Positions 34,811-46,694 are shown, counted from the first letter of the stretch. The stretch: 64,000 nucleotides of DNA from Aureobasidium sp. EXF-3400 (GCA_024195585.1 SWBL01000266.1:1-64000), one strand, 5' to 3'. The notes: generated by a model from the sequence alone, not told the origin. Translations and numbers: made by a program.

Positions 34811-37131
34811 TCATTGGGGCTGCTGGTAGTTCTGATATCCGTAAGAGGTTGAAGGGTCGACATTCATCATCTGAAAGTCTGTCGTCGGTAGTTGTAGTTG
34901 CATCGGCGTCGACATTTGTTGAGGGGGGAAGGATGACCACATGTTCGATTGTGTTTGAACTGGAGTCGTGTGCATAGGCGTAGAATGCATGCTGTGCTGC
35001 GAGCCAGCACTCATAGATTGCTGGCTGTTTGTCGGTAGGATTGGCATGTTGTGCGGAGCGAAAGAAGGCTCGAATATGCCACCAGAATCGTGTCTGAGGT
35101 TATGTGAGGGAGCGACAAGTGATTCCATAGACTCGTTGCTGAGTGTAGCTTGGGTGAAGAAGAGTGACATGTTCGGCACTGCTTGGCCGACTTCCGGAGA
35201 TCGGAAGGGTGCTAGATTGGCAGTGGCCTCCGGCAATCTAACACCCCACTGGTTCGCAAGTCGATTGATCACCTCTAGGCAGCACGAGGCATAACGGTGG
35301 TTCACAGACATCGTGTCCAAGTCCTCTGATGTGGGGTTAGTGATTCGTCATTCAAGGGGCTGGGCAAAAACTTACGCATTGCTTGAGTGAGTTGAACTGC
35401 TGCACCTTGGGAAGGAAGATTCATGAGATGGACTGTGCTAGCCGATAGAACAAAGGAGCTAACGGCTAGAGATGTTCGCCTCAATCCGTACATTCCGCGG
35501 AGCGCATTCATAAGTTTAGATATTTCTGTCGCACAATAGGTTGCTAGTTCGCGAGGATAAAGTCCGATGTCTGAGAGGTCAAGCTTCATAAATGGTCGGA
35601 AGAGACTACCAGTGGTCAGCTGAATTCAAAACTCGCCTTCTTGGAAACACTTACTGTAGCACGCAATGGTGATAGTACATGTGGAGCACAATGACGTGAG
35701 GCATTGCTGTATTCTGAAGCTGGAACATCTCGGGCAGTTCGCTGTACCACGTTTGGTACTGGTGGTATGCTGATGCTAGTCGTCGTGGTGTAAATCTTTC
35801 TCTAGGTGCGTAAAGGTTGAGGTTGATATCGTTGATCATCTCAGAGAGTTTGCTCTGGATACTGTGGAAGAGTAGGCATTTCATAGGCTGTACAGCGCTG
35901 GGGCTGACTGGTAAGTTGGCGTCTTCGTATGGTTGCCAAAACAGTGCATCCAGCTTTTCCGAATTCATAGCTGTGAATCTGTTAGTACTTGTCTAAGACC
36001 CCAGGACTCAGGAACATACGTTTGTCAATCTCGATAGCGTTCTTGGGGATGGACGATACTCTGCCTAATGCTAGGCAGCAGATCATCTCACAATTGAAGA
36101 CACCCCAGAAGGTCAGCTTCCGAATGTCCATCTCGCTGGATTGCAAATTGGCCTCTCCTGCAGTGGTCTCTGCTAGGTGGAGGCCCATCTCCATGGCTAG
36201 ACGCACAGCTCTTCCGACAAGACGAAAGCTAATGTGATCACGACCTGCAGATCCCTCTCTTACAGCCATCACCGCAATGGCTTGCACAGAAGTCAATTCT
36301 GCCGCGCCAATGTTCTCAGCAAGCCTCTGTGCTTCACCAAAGAAGTAGTCTCCTGCTCGTTCGCGCGCTGCGGGGCGGTCGGAGTATTGACAGGCGACCG
36401 AAAGCACCGCATTGACCAGCATAGCACTACAGTACTTAGTCGAACCACGTGCCATGTCCCTCAGAAAGTGATCCTTGGAGAAGAAGCAGAAGAAAGGGTG
36501 GCTCCAGCAGAAATAGAGATTGAGCAGATGGTCCACAAATTCGGCGTCCTGTGGTATACGGAACCAGGAGGATGATGACTCTGCTACGGCGCTCTGGCTT
36601 CCTGCATCGTTCCATTTCCCGTCAATAGGACTGCGAGATGATTCGTTCCGCGTCGAAGGGGCTTGTGTATGGAAGGTGGCTCCTGGAGTCCCTGAAGGCC
36701 CAGAAAGGTCGGTATCTAGCGTTCGTAGTTTTTCGGTATCTCCAGCATTGATGGCTTCGGCCAAGCAGTCTAGTCGTTCGCCGCGACGTAGGCTATGGAA
36801 CAATGCGGTAGCCTCATGCTCTGGGAGAGCACACAAGGAGTTGATGACGACATCGAGCGCGGTATTTTTGTTTTGTAGTGATGCTATATCTTTTCGAAGT
36901 GCGCCTTTGCGCCTGTGGTCCGTGTCTTGGTCGTAGCTGCAGTCCGTTCGGTATACTGCCATACAGGTGGAACAGGAGGGAAGACCGCCATCACACTGCA
37001 AGACAATTGAATCAGTAAAAGCTCCCATTATTTCAACATGGTGGAATGCGACCAACCTTGCTCTTGCGTTTGCGGCATGGGATGCAAGCAGAGGAAACGG
37101 CTTTTCGCTTTGCCGATTTTGGAGGCGCCAT
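34811..37131 (-). CDS. Zn2Cys6 transcription factor, NirA/NIT-4-like
   Basis: Five exons (37131-37057, 36995-36020, 35970-35655, 35605-35376, 35325-34811) give 703 residues. The binuclear zinc cluster at residues 16-44 is split by intron 1: CIPCRKRKSK then CDGGLPSCSTCMAVYRTDC. It is followed by SYDQDTDHRRKGALRKDIAS, a linker/coiled-coil start much like that of nitrate regulators NirA and NIT-4. The fungal-specific middle homology region spans about 170-520 (LLNLYFCWSHPFFCFFSKDH; REGSAGRDHISFRLVGRAVR). The C-terminus is Gln/Ser/Met-rich, typical of an activation domain. Introns have good donors (GTATGT, GTAAGT twice) and branch sites such as TACTAAC. It probably acts in the nucleus on metabolic genes. 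The nitrate role is only suggested by resemblance; no nitrate genes are adjacent. Confidence 0.88.
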
Positions 37132-39284
37132 GCTGGCTAACCCGTCGCTTGAACCTTGTTCATCTTTTGGGAGGATTGTTCTTGGGGGCATTACAGGTCA
37201 ATGGTAGAGTAGGAAAGAGAAGGATGACCTTGGAGTGTGGGAACTACAGATTGAAAAGTAATTGAACTGGGGAAAGGAAGATGAGACAAGGTAAGCTTGG
37301 AAGGAAAAAGTTACGTGGATAGAGGTAAGTAATCAGGAAAGGTAAATTGACAGAAGGAAGGCGCGACGGTGAGTTTATGGAGACACAACTGACTCCGGAC
37401 AACGTCGCTGAATAAGAGCAGACGGATGCTAAGACCATGGGAATAAGGGAGGTAAGTCGTGAGGCTTGGCTATGGTTTAGTCAATGGCATACGAACGAGC
37501 AGAGTGGGTAGCCTCGACCGCATCAGAAACGCACATCACACATGAATGCTACCAGACGCGCGATTGTCGGTGACAAATATGGACACAGAAAAGATGGGAC
37601 AGTCTCGAAGGGCACCCAACGTTCTCTCTTGGCACGTAACAGCAGTCAAAACCAGAGTCCGGGCGCAAAACACTGTTGCTGAACGCAGCTTGGCATAATC
37701 CGAGTTGAATTTGGGTACGCAGGCATGCTGCGTGTACGGAGTAAGGTTGTGTGGTGTGAGTGGCGGCGCCTAGGGTGGCTTGTGAGGGCGCCGAGATTGC
37801 CGATTTGCAAATGCTAGGAAATCAGAGACGAATGATTGTCGACTTGGCGTGCTGTCGATCCGCCGACTCTTCCATCTTGAGTCCGCTTCCTACCTCCGTA
37901 CGATATGCTTGTTCCAAATGGCGGTTCCGGCAGAGAAGCAACAGCGAAAACTATGCTACTGGTTCGAAGAGTGACGCAAGTTTTCGGCACTCGGCCGCAT
38001 CTTCGTCAAGCCACTGGCCCATGCGTTCGAGGCTTGTTTGAGTTCAGACTTGGGAGTGAGCTGGGGAGACAGGGCCTCGGTCTGGCTGTCCTTGTCCATC
38101 TGGTGGTCAAACTGAGCCAAGCAGTCACAATGATATCCACGAGTCGGTGACCTTCCTCATCCACTGTGGCTTGAGCCTTGGCCTCTCCCATCGCTGTCAG
38201 TACGTTCTAGTATAGGTACCGAGTCTTCAAAAGCATCCAAGAGGGGCTAACTCGACCGATCTTGCCTCCCCGCCTCCTAGAAAGCTGCGAGAGGGGATAT
38301 CGCAAGGCACGGAGAAGGAGAATCTGATACACAGCCCGCGTGCCCTACATGAGGGAGCTTCTGGACCACATGGACTATTAAGGCTTAGGGATCTGCCTGT
38401 GCCCTCGCGTGCCCTGCGTGCGGATGTATGTACTCCGTACCTTGCGTTCGTCATGAGTCAGATGTGGGACGTCTTGAGGGTTACTTCGACTCTTGATCTT
38501 GGCAATACGCAGAGCAGCTTTTAAAGCTTTGCGCCGCGCAGAGTAAAAACTTCTGTCTAGCGTGAAAGCACTTGCCTATCTAGTAGCAGCCAGAGCTCGA
38601 TCTTAGTCACATAACTGCGATCGAGCCATAGCGCACATAAAACGTTCGTAGAAAAAGGGTCTTGATATCAACTGTAGACGGCGAAAGAGACGTGAACATA
38701 CACTTTCAAAGAATTGGTTGAGCATGATAATTAGTCGGCTTTTGATATAGAACTCGGAGTGCACGCCGACTAACCAGGGAAAGACTACCCGGTGCCATGG
38801 CCCGAAACCTCGGTAAATGTCACTTCGAATATTCTGGTAACTAGCCTGGTGCCCGGAGATAAAGCGCTGAGACCGTATGCGGTGTACCGTCGTTGTCTCT
38901 CCTCAATGTCGCAACTAGCTGGCGCCTCATACCAAAGCTACGGCTTTCCAAATTGCGATTAGTAGGACTGTGATACCAAGCCATCAAGAACATTCAGATT
39001 GGCCAGGAAGGTCTTGTTTGTTCTGCGAACAAAATGACGATCCAGCCCAGATCAGATCGGTTTTGCCAGACGCTTTATGGAAGGATGACTCGTCTGGTCA
39101 GAGGGTCTGGTGACATGCCCCGTAAGAGCCGCAAGCAGTTGTCTCAACACATCAAACTCCATCGGTTGACTCCGCATGCATAACAAACATTGCCCCTAAG
39201 TACTCTCCGGCCAGTGCCGGAAGTCGTTGGCTTTGAAGTTTGAACGCCTAATTTTGTCCCGAAACCACATCCGAACAGGTGCGC
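37132..39284. other. Intergenic region
   Basis: About 2.15 kb between the Zn2Cys6 regulator start and the PalA stop, both on the minus strand. It has only short unsupported frames. One 9-bp motif, TACGGAGTA, occurs at about 37734-37742 and inverted near 38430, but the flanks do not match. Confidence 0.5.
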
Positions 39285-41857
39285 CTACCTGAACTGAATA
39301 TTCGCAGTCGGGTCCCACCTGTTGTCGCGCGCCGGCCCCTTGGGAGCGCCGTCACTATTGGTCGCGGTTGATGCCGCAGCGCTTGGTCCTCCAAACCGTA
39401 TACCCATTTCAGGTGTCCACATACCAGGTGTGGGCGACGCGGTTGCTGCCACTGGGGGAGGAGCAACATTGGCTCTGGTAGGTAAGGGTGCTGCCAGCGG
39501 TGGTCCTGTTCGGGGTGTTGTACGGGGTTGCTGTTGGTGCATCAATGTCTCCTGTTGCTTCTGTTGTCGCAGATTGGTCTGGTTGGCATTCTGTAGACTC
39601 ATCTGAGCCATGGAAGTGCTCACATCGTCCTCGAGGGATGAAGCCTCTGCGCGCCGTTGGTAGACAAAGTTGCGGCAATCATCGCGGAAGCGTGTGACTA
39701 TACTGGCAAGGTCGTTGTAGAATTTGCGCCCAGTCTCAAGGTTCGATATAATCTCTTTATAAGCCAAATAGGCATTTTCCAGATTCTGCAAAGCTTGCTC
39801 ACGGTCCTTTGTGGAGGTGTCCCCTTTTCTTGCCACAGTAAACGAGCTGTTCGCTTGTTGGACACGCTCCAGTAGGTCATCCTGTTCGGTTCTCTCCGCG
39901 TTGATGTCGTTACGGTCGGCGGTATAGTTTTCTAGTCTTTGGTCGAAGAAACTTTCAAACTGAATTGCTTCAAGTGTTTGCATGGGGTATTCTCTTTCCA
40001 GACGCGCGGCTTCGCGCAGAAGGTCGGCGTTAACATCATCTGCCTTTGCCTTTGCTCGAATATTTTCGATTTTACGTTTGCGACGGTTCTCGAAACGGGC
40101 AATGTCATTGAGCACAGCGCGAAGGTTGTTTGCTTCTCTCTCGACTTTGGTAGTCATGGTTGCACGCCGACTGCTCGGAACATAGTCTTCAAGATCGCGA
40201 TCGGTACCGGCGAGTAGACGGATCAGTGCTTCGTTGTCCTTCAATTTCTTCTGAACGAGCTTGTCGCTATTGCCTGCTTGCTTGAGATATCCATCAATCT
40301 CGGTGACTTGAGAGTACAGCTTGCGGGACGCTTCGTTCGATGGTGGTCTTGCCCACCTGTCGGTTCCGTACTTGCGGCGCGCGGCATCGTCCTCGGCTGA
40401 CTCTGAGCGAAGCATCTCTACTCCTTCTTGGTACGTCGAGCGGTCGCTGTTCTTCAGCTTCTCCGTATCAGCCATGGCACTGTGAAGTCTGTAGATGCCG
40501 TTCATCTGTCGGATCTCTTCAGCATGACTGGCCACACCAGGAGGAAGGCCTAGAGGCTTCTCGAGAGCCTGCAAAGATCCAGGAAGGCCGATCGACTTCA
40601 AGAGTTCGTGTATGTCGACAGTGAGGTTCTCGAGTTCTTGAACTATGGTGTTGTTCACCAAACGATCTCTTCGATCGACGTAGATGCTAGCTGCGACGTG
40701 GACTGAGTATGGGACGAGTTTTGAAAAGAGCGGTCTGCCAAGTTCTCCATGATCTCCAAGCATGCTCAAAGGTTCTGAGACCTCCTTGGGCACTCTAGCA
40801 GTAACCATGCTCGCCCTGTCGAGCGGTCTAAGCTCAGACTTGGGTGGCACTGGCAAGAGGTATATCATGTCGTTATCTTTCTCGGCTCTCTTGAGATCTT
40901 CAGAAACTCTTGCCTTCAAGCCGTTCAGATCATCTTGAACAGCCTTGTTGACATATTTAGCTTCGCGCAAAGCCTCGTCAGCGCACTTTAGACTGTCACG
41001 CAAACGGGCAACCTCTTCGCCGTATTTTCTCTTCTCGAGACAGTCACAGGCAGCCCGATACTGTGCAGCTGCAGCGAAGTGGTGGTGCTTGGCGTTCATG
41101 TGATGGATCCATTCGCTACTGACAGAATCGCTCTTGATGCCCCAGTCGCTAGCTTCGTTGTAGAAATCGCTGACCTTAGCAGCGAGCTTTGCGATACTAG
41201 CGTCTTTGAGACCATCTTTCACAGCCTTTTGCCAGAAACACTCCTGAGCCTGGGCCAGCATGAGGTATTCCAAGCTTTCCAGGGTAGAAGTGTCCATGTC
41301 CTCAGGTGGAGAAGTCCTCATGTCTGGGACAATAGTTGTCTTGAGGTGTGAGACGACACCAGCAGAGAGGCAGAAGTAGTTACAGGCAGCTTTCAGGCCG
41401 TCACCAGTGCTTCTATTGGACGACATGGCCAGTTGCGAATACATGGCGGCCAGGTTGAAGAGGATGTTGGCAAGCTCGAAGCGGATATTGTCTTGGGATA
41501 TGGGTCGCTGGGTGTTGTAGCCGAGGGCAGGGTACCAGATGAAGTCCAGTCCGATGTCGACGGGGAATTTGGCACCCATCCAGACGAGCTGAGCGGCATA
41601 CTGCTGAAGCTTGCGGACACCGCTGGTGTGAGGTTCTAAAGCGTGGACAGCGGCATGTCTGAGGTGATCTATCTGCTCGAGATCGGTGGTGAACATGTCC
41701 GGATGTTGGTCATATTTGGTCGAGATATAGCGCTTGATGGCTTCGGCGATGGACACATTGTGCGTACGACGGAAGGGAAGGTGTAATATGTTGCTCCTGG
41801 TCATGTCAGTGACACGGGCGGCGTGAAGCGACTGGAGTGCAGAACATACGAAGCCAT
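39285..41857 (-). CDS. palA: pH-response regulator PalA/Rim20 (BRO1-domain protein)
   Basis: PalA/Rim20 is an Alix-like scaffold that binds ESCRT-III and the transcription factor PacC/Rim101 at endosomal membranes, so that PacC is proteolysed at alkaline pH. Exon 1 is only 8 bp (41857-41850) and exon 2 runs 41796-39285, giving 839 residues; the spliced start reads MASSNILHLPFRRTH, as in homologues. An in-frame ATG at 41804 gives MTRSNILHLPFRRTH with no intron, so either start keeps the rest unchanged. The BRO1 domain covers about 3-380 (AIKRYISTKYDQHPDMF; RFELANILFNLAAMYSQLA; KAACNYFCLSAGVVSHLKT). A helical V-domain follows (about 400-715, with GLPGSLQALEKPLGLPPGV and EIRQMNGIYRLH). The tail is Gln/Pro-rich and disordered. 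It is divergent from ATX1. Confidence 0.94.
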
Positions 41858-42396
41858 GGCGGAAGAGTCAGCCTGCGAAGTCGTAGCCTACAAGTCCGCG
41901 TACGAGGTCGTGGGTACTGCGAGTTGCGCGAAAGATCAAAAGTGTCTTTGGCTGTTGATGCCCTGCACGTCATGCGGGAAACTTGTGGCTCAGCCCAACA
42001 TGTGGCGCGCATTTCAGCCCGTCCGCGGGGTCCAAGTCACTTGCAGTCTATCATCACGCACTGCAATGTCAACAGTGTCCGTTGAGCTACGAATACAGAA
42101 TTGACACAACTACTGTAATCTAGATATTGTAAGAAACTAAGGCTTCTGTACCACAGCTACGACACAGAGGCAGGCATGGGCAGTCTTCACCGCTGCTGAA
42201 TGAGACGGGTCTGGAACATGTAATCAAGCTCTTGGCACCTTCCTATCCAAATGTCCGAAACACAGCATAGCACGCCATCCCTCCTTCCCTACAATCTCAC
42301 CTTCAGCTGACACTCTGCTCTGATAAACTCCTCCCTTCTGCAATCGCTCCTGCTTTGTTCTTCTCACCTCCCAACAAGCCTTCTCTCAACCACACC
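41858..42396. promoter_or_regulatory. Divergent promoter region (palA / ATX1)
   Basis: 539 bp between the two divergent starts. One CTTGGC hexamer at 42231-42236 is the reverse complement of the PacC core GCCARG. A single hexamer is expected by chance at this length, so it is only noted. No gene is seen. Confidence 0.4.
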
Positions 42397-42687
42397 ATGT
42401 CGGACCACACATACAACTTCAACATCACCATGACCTGCGGTGGCTGCTCAGGCGCAGTTGAGCGTGTCCTCAAGAAGCTCGACGGTCCGTAATCACCTCT
42501 CCTTCCGCTCACCGCTATACTCATCACTTCCACAGGTGTCAAGTCTTTCGACGTTTCTCTCGACAGCCAAACCGCATCCGTCGTTACCGAACCCTCCCTC
42601 GATTACAACACTGTGCTGGAGAAGATCAAGAAGACCGGAAAGAAGGTCAACTCAGCTGAGGCTGACGGCCAACCCCAAGCTGTCTAA
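42397..42687 (+). CDS. ATX1: Cytosolic copper chaperone Atx1
   Basis: A 79-residue HMA-fold metallochaperone that delivers Cu(I) to the Golgi copper ATPase (Ccc2 type). Two exons (42397-42484, 42536-42687) join to read KKLDG-VKSFDVSLDSQTAS. The copper-binding loop is MTCGGCSGAVERVL, with the MxCxxC motif at residues 12-17. A Lys-rich C-terminal helix (KIKKTGKKV) fits the positive face used for docking. The intron donor is GTCCGT, weaker than usual, but it is the only GT that keeps the frame; the acceptor is CACAG. Start context is ACCATGT. The gene is convergent with the thiolase gene, with only 93 bp between stops. Confidence 0.94.
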
Positions 42688-42780
42688 GCAATACGATGCA
42701 TCATAAACCATGTATTCGAATACTTTCTGCACGAGCTACTTCATAATGAGACATAAACCGTGGGCAGGTCCCACCTTCCC

Positions 42781-44157
42781 TCAGAATCGCGCCTCCACCT
42801 TACGCTCCGTGTCTGCCAGCGCCCAGTCACTCTTGTGCTGCTTGCTGCGAACCCGGTTCACCTGTTCCTTGCTGAACCCTTTGGCCTCGACCGCCGGGTT
42901 GTACCCAAGTCCATTCTTTTGTCCGACTGTCTGTGAGTCCATCGACTCGCTAGCCTTGCCGTCCGCTCTCTTGTAAACCGTAACCACCACAGCTCCACCT
43001 AGTCCAAGGTTGTGCTGCAACGCCGCCGTGGTACCCTTGACCAATCGGTTGTTGGCCCACCCACGCAGATGCCAGACTAGCTCTGCGCATTGTGCAATGC
43101 CCGTCGCACCGAGTGGATGGCCCTTGGAGATAAGTCCTCCCGAAGGATTGATAACCATCTTTCCACCGTAAGTTATGTCTCCTTTGCGTACCATCTCATG
43201 CGCCTTGCCATGCTCGCTCAGGCTGAGTGCATCGATCACTATCATTTCGTTGGCCGAGAAGCAGTCGTGCAGCTCACAGACTTTGACTTCAGAGATGGAG
43301 ACACCTGCTTCGGCCAGAGCGACCTTTGCCGCATTCTTTGTCATTTCGTAGCCCATCAAGTCGATGCTGCTGCGCGAGAACAGAGATGTGGCATCAGTAG
43401 CAAGACACTGGCCAGCGATGAGAATTGCTTGCTCTCTGAGGTGTGGTCTAGCACTCAAGAACTCCTCGGATACCAGAACAGCAGCCGCACCACCATCTGA
43501 GGTAGGACAACATTGCAACTTGGTCAAAGGTTCGTGAATCGATGTCGAATCCATGACTTGCTGCAGAGTGTATTCATCCTGGAATTGCGAGTAAGGGTTA
43601 CGCTTCGAATGCTCGTGGTTAACTCTTGCAATCTCAGCAAAGTCCTCCTTCTTTGCCCCGTACTTCTCCATGTACTCTCTGCCAGCATTGCCGAACATTT
43701 GAGCGGCACCAGGAGCGTTGGTGATGCCTCTGGTTGCCTTCATCATGTCTACAGTTGTGCCGGTAGGATTAGTTCGGTCCTGGAAGAAACTCTGCAGAGA
43801 GCCTGGGAACATTTTCTCGAATCCGACTACCAGGACACAATCGGCAGCTCCGTTGGAAACCATGGTGCGGCCGAGGTTAAGACCTGTAGAACCTGTGCTG
43901 CAGTTGTTGTTGACGTTGTAGATAGGGATCTGGGTCATGCCGAACTGGTAAAAGACTCGTTGACCGCAGGTGCTGTCACCGTAGCAGTAGCAAGCTATGC
44001 CTTGCTCCACATCGTCGTAGTTGATCTGAGCATCCAGCATGGCTTTTACACCTGCCTCGAAGCCTAGTTCTGTGTAGTCGACTTTGCCTCTGGGCTTGAT
44101 GAATTTGGTCATGCCAACGCCGAGGACGTAGCATGGTGCTCTTGGTTTCTTGCCCAT
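42781..44157 (-). CDS. SCP2-type thiolase (sterol carrier protein X-like)
   Basis: A single-exon 458-residue thiolase of the SCP2/SCPx class, which in peroxisomes cleaves 3-oxoacyl-CoA, including branched chains. Catalytic features are all present: the nucleophile Cys86 in NNNCSTGSTG, the HDCFSANE block at 297-304, and GHPLGATG at 346-353. The CPTSDGGAAAVLVS block at 217-230 is also typical. There is no fused SCP2 lipid-transfer domain: after about residue 400 the chain only has a polar tail (VNRVRSKQHKSDWALADTER). The C-terminus ARF is not a standard peroxisomal PTS1, though it resembles weak variants. Start ATG opens MGKKPRAPCYVLGVGMTKF. It is divergent from the SMP-30-like gene. Confidence 0.92.
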   Translation of the reverse strand: MGKKPRAPCYVLGVGMTKFIKPRGKVDYTELGFEAGVKAMLDAQINYDDVEQGIACYCYGDSTCGQRVFYQFGMTQIPIYNVNNNCSTGSTGLNLGRTMVSNGAADCVLVVGFEKMFPGSLQSFFQDRTNPTGTTVDMMKATRGITNAPGAAQMFGNAGREYMEKYGAKKEDFAEIARVNHEHSKRNPYSQFQDEYTLQQVMDSTSIHEPLTKLQCCPTSDGGAAAVLVSEEFLSARPHLREQAILIAGQCLATDATSLFSRSSIDLMGYEMTKNAAKVALAEAGVSISEVKVCELHDCFSANEMIVIDALSLSEHGKAHEMVRKGDITYGGKMVINPSGGLISKGHPLGATGIAQCAELVWHLRGWANNRLVKGTTAALQHNLGLGGAVVVTVYKRADGKASESMDSQTVGQKNGLGYNPAVEAKGFSKEQVNRVRSKQHKSDWALADTERKVEARF

Positions 44158-44766
44158 GATTCTTGTTTTTTCTGCTGCTTGTTTCGTTGTTGTGGCTTTG
44201 TTTGTGTTCGACTTCTTATCTCAGGTAGTCTGGCTTGATGCTGACAGCGAGCTCGACCTTTGACCACTCAGGTAGGTAGCGGTTATACAGCGGAGAATCA
44301 ACAGTGCGGGGATTGAGCGGAGAGAGCTCTCTCATGCCGAGGTTCCATCCATCCATCCATCAAATACATCCGCGGCATCTCTGTTCGGTGCAATGATCGG
44401 CCTATACCAGTGAGCATGGTACAGAGAGCAAGAGCGAGCCTTTAACAGAGCTGCAATCCTTCGTGTGCGATACTTATTTGTATATATCGATGTGGAGCCG
44501 ATACGGTGGGATATGCGTGTAGGCTCCACCTCTCTAGATTACTTCGAACGCCGACAAATGCCGACGTGGTTTGAGTCTCGTAAAACAGGGGAGCGGGACC
44601 TCATTACAACCTACATACCATTATTCGTACCATCTTCATAAGCTATCAAAAGCATCAAGTCTATTCGTGTGAGTTGTTGGAAAGAACAGTCCCGGAGTGA
44701 GACAGCGACTGAGTGCGATATCCCAGATCCTAGCTCAATATCTCAACTACAACCTTGAAGCCCATC
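44158..44766. promoter_or_regulatory. Divergent promoter region (thiolase / SMP-30-like)
   Basis: 609 bp between the two start codons. It contains a short CATC repeat at about 44344-44361. No gene is seen. Confidence 0.5.
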
Positions 44767-45882
44767 ATGTCAGGACAACTCCCTACAGAGCAGCATAAGC
44801 CAGAGCACCCCTGTATGAGTCCACAAGAACTCAAAACCGAAACTATTCGCGTGGATCTCAAACGTCTGGCCACAGACATCAACTACGGAAAACAGCTCTC
44901 ACAAGGCAAAGGCTTCCGCATCTACGACGACTCCTTCTCAAAGCTTCTCGGCTCTAATCCCAGCATCACCCAAGTCCAAAGCCGAGACTATCAATTCGCC
45001 CACGAAGCAGGTGTATACATCAAAACCACCAACCGTGTCTACTTTACCGCGAACTTCCAGACCTGTGATCCTATCGCTTTATACTCTGTGGATGCTACTT
45101 CCCTCAAAGTCAGCGATGATGACTTTAAAGGTGTAGTGCAAGCAAACGGCGCCTGTAATTACAAAGACAAAGTTCTTTACTGCTGTCAAGGCGACAAGAC
45201 CAACCCCTCTGCCCTGGTGCTCACCGACCCCATTTCAGGAACTTCAGAATGCCTGCTCAACAATTTCCAAGGCAGACCGTTTAACAGTATAAACGATGTG
45301 ATTATCCATCATGCCAATGACGAGATTTGGTTTACAGACCCTACTTACGGCTATGAACAAGCTTTTCGACCTTCCCCTGATTTGCCTTCTCAAATCTATC
45401 GCTTCGATCCTAGCACAGGACGCACTTGGTGTGTAGCCGATGGCTTTGTACAATGCAATGGCCTCTGCTTCTCTCCCGACTACAAAACCCTCTACGTTAC
45501 AGATACTGGAGCCTGTCAAGCCCACGATGGCCCAGGCGATGGCCATAACTTCTCCATGAACCCTCGCCTCCCAGCTACAATCTACTCCTTCGACGTCACT
45601 GATTCAGGAACCACCCTCAGCAATCGCAAAACTTTTGCTTTCTGTGATTCGGGGGTGCCGGATGGGATTAAGTGCGATGTAGAGGGTAATGTGTATTCAG
45701 GATGTGGAGATGGTGTACACGTGTGGAATCCTCAGGGTACGCTGATAGGAAAGATTGTAACGGGGGGTTGCGTGGCTAATTTCTGTTGGAGTAAGGAGGG
45801 GATGTGGATGTTTGGGGAGGAGGAGTTGTATTTGTGTAAACTTGGGGCTAAGGGGACTTTGGTCAGTATTGAGTGTGAGTAG
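44767..45882 (+). CDS. SMP-30/gluconolactonase-like beta-propeller protein
   Basis: A single-exon protein of 371 residues. The ATG at 44767 is used because the only upstream in-frame start is a TTG. The family folds as a six-bladed propeller with a divalent metal and hydrolyses lactones such as gluconolactone. Seen motifs: GRPFNSINDVIIHHANDEIW with the SINDV metal-ligand block, FTDPTYGYEQAF, then CNGLCFSPDYKTLYVTDTGA and VPDGIKCDVEGNVYSGCGDG. All are standard for fungal lactonase members. No signal peptide or peroxisomal signal is present, so a cytosolic location is likely. The substrate is not known. Its divergent pairing with the thiolase hints at joint regulation, which is inference. Confidence 0.92.
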   Translation: MSGQLPTEQHKPEHPCMSPQELKTETIRVDLKRLATDINYGKQLSQGKGFRIYDDSFSKLLGSNPSITQVQSRDYQFAHEAGVYIKTTNRVYFTANFQTCDPIALYSVDATSLKVSDDDFKGVVQANGACNYKDKVLYCCQGDKTNPSALVLTDPISGTSECLLNNFQGRPFNSINDVIIHHANDEIWFTDPTYGYEQAFRPSPDLPSQIYRFDPSTGRTWCVADGFVQCNGLCFSPDYKTLYVTDTGACQAHDGPGDGHNFSMNPRLPATIYSFDVTDSGTTLSNRKTFAFCDSGVPDGIKCDVEGNVYSGCGDGVHVWNPQGTLIGKIVTGGCVANFCWSKEGMWMFGEEELYLCKLGAKGTLVSIECE

Positions 45883-46694
45883 GATGGAGGCGTATGAGAT
45901 CGAGGTGCTTCTTTTTTATCCTAGTACCTACTTAGGTACCCATCCATACACATACATACCCTGGAACGTGATATTTCACGGTCATCTCGTTCTTGCTGTA
46001 ACATATTGTTTTCCAATAACGGACACCCTCATCGTACTGACAGCAGGCTCTGGATCGTGTGGTTGATTGATGGCTTCAGGGGTCAACGACAAGGGCCTGA
46101 TCGCTCCTACCATGTATCACCTACCACGCACCTTCCTCTTGTCAGGCACTCTCCTATGACGTGAAAGGTACCCTCGACTGCCCCTCCCTATCTCGTGGCC
46201 CCTCTCGTGACTATCAGACGTCCCGCGTTTCACAAGTAGGATTTCAGGCACTTGAGATGCACGGTCAACATATCAACAGACTACCCAATGCAGGGGTTAG
46301 GAGTGTGAAAGAGTAGATTGTATGTATTCTGACAACATTAACCTCGTCTATAACCTGAATGGAGTATAGTTCATCGCTATATTACAGCAGAGCGGAAGAA
46401 GTGAGCCCAACCATCTAGATGGACAACCCTCTAGAAAGCAGAAAACAGGAAAAAACAAACAAACTTTTTTGATAAGCAAGCATCGGAGGCCTCGTGTCGT
46501 TGGTATATTGGAAAAGAAGAAGAAAAACGCCGCCTTTTGGTGAGTGGAAAGAAAGGATATCGCCGTGCAGCAGAGAAGAAAAAAACGCCATGGAACACCA
46601 ATCGCTGGAACGCAGGACGGGATATAAGGCCGTCGAAGAATAAACGGCAGGAGCAGTAGGGAGAAGGATCCGGAGTCGAGAGGGCTGAGAGCAC
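45883..46694. other. Convergent intergenic region
   Basis: About 810 bp between the convergent stops of the SMP-30-like gene and UPS2. No supported gene. Confidence 0.55.

Noticed and set aside
37734..38440. TACGGAGTA and its inverted copy as possible terminal repeats of a small element
   Set aside because: Only 9 bp match and the flanks do not; no target-site duplication is visible.
42231..42236. PacC-like hexamer CTTGGC between palA and ATX1
   Set aside because: A single 6-bp degenerate site is expected by chance in 0.5 kb; no cluster of sites is seen.
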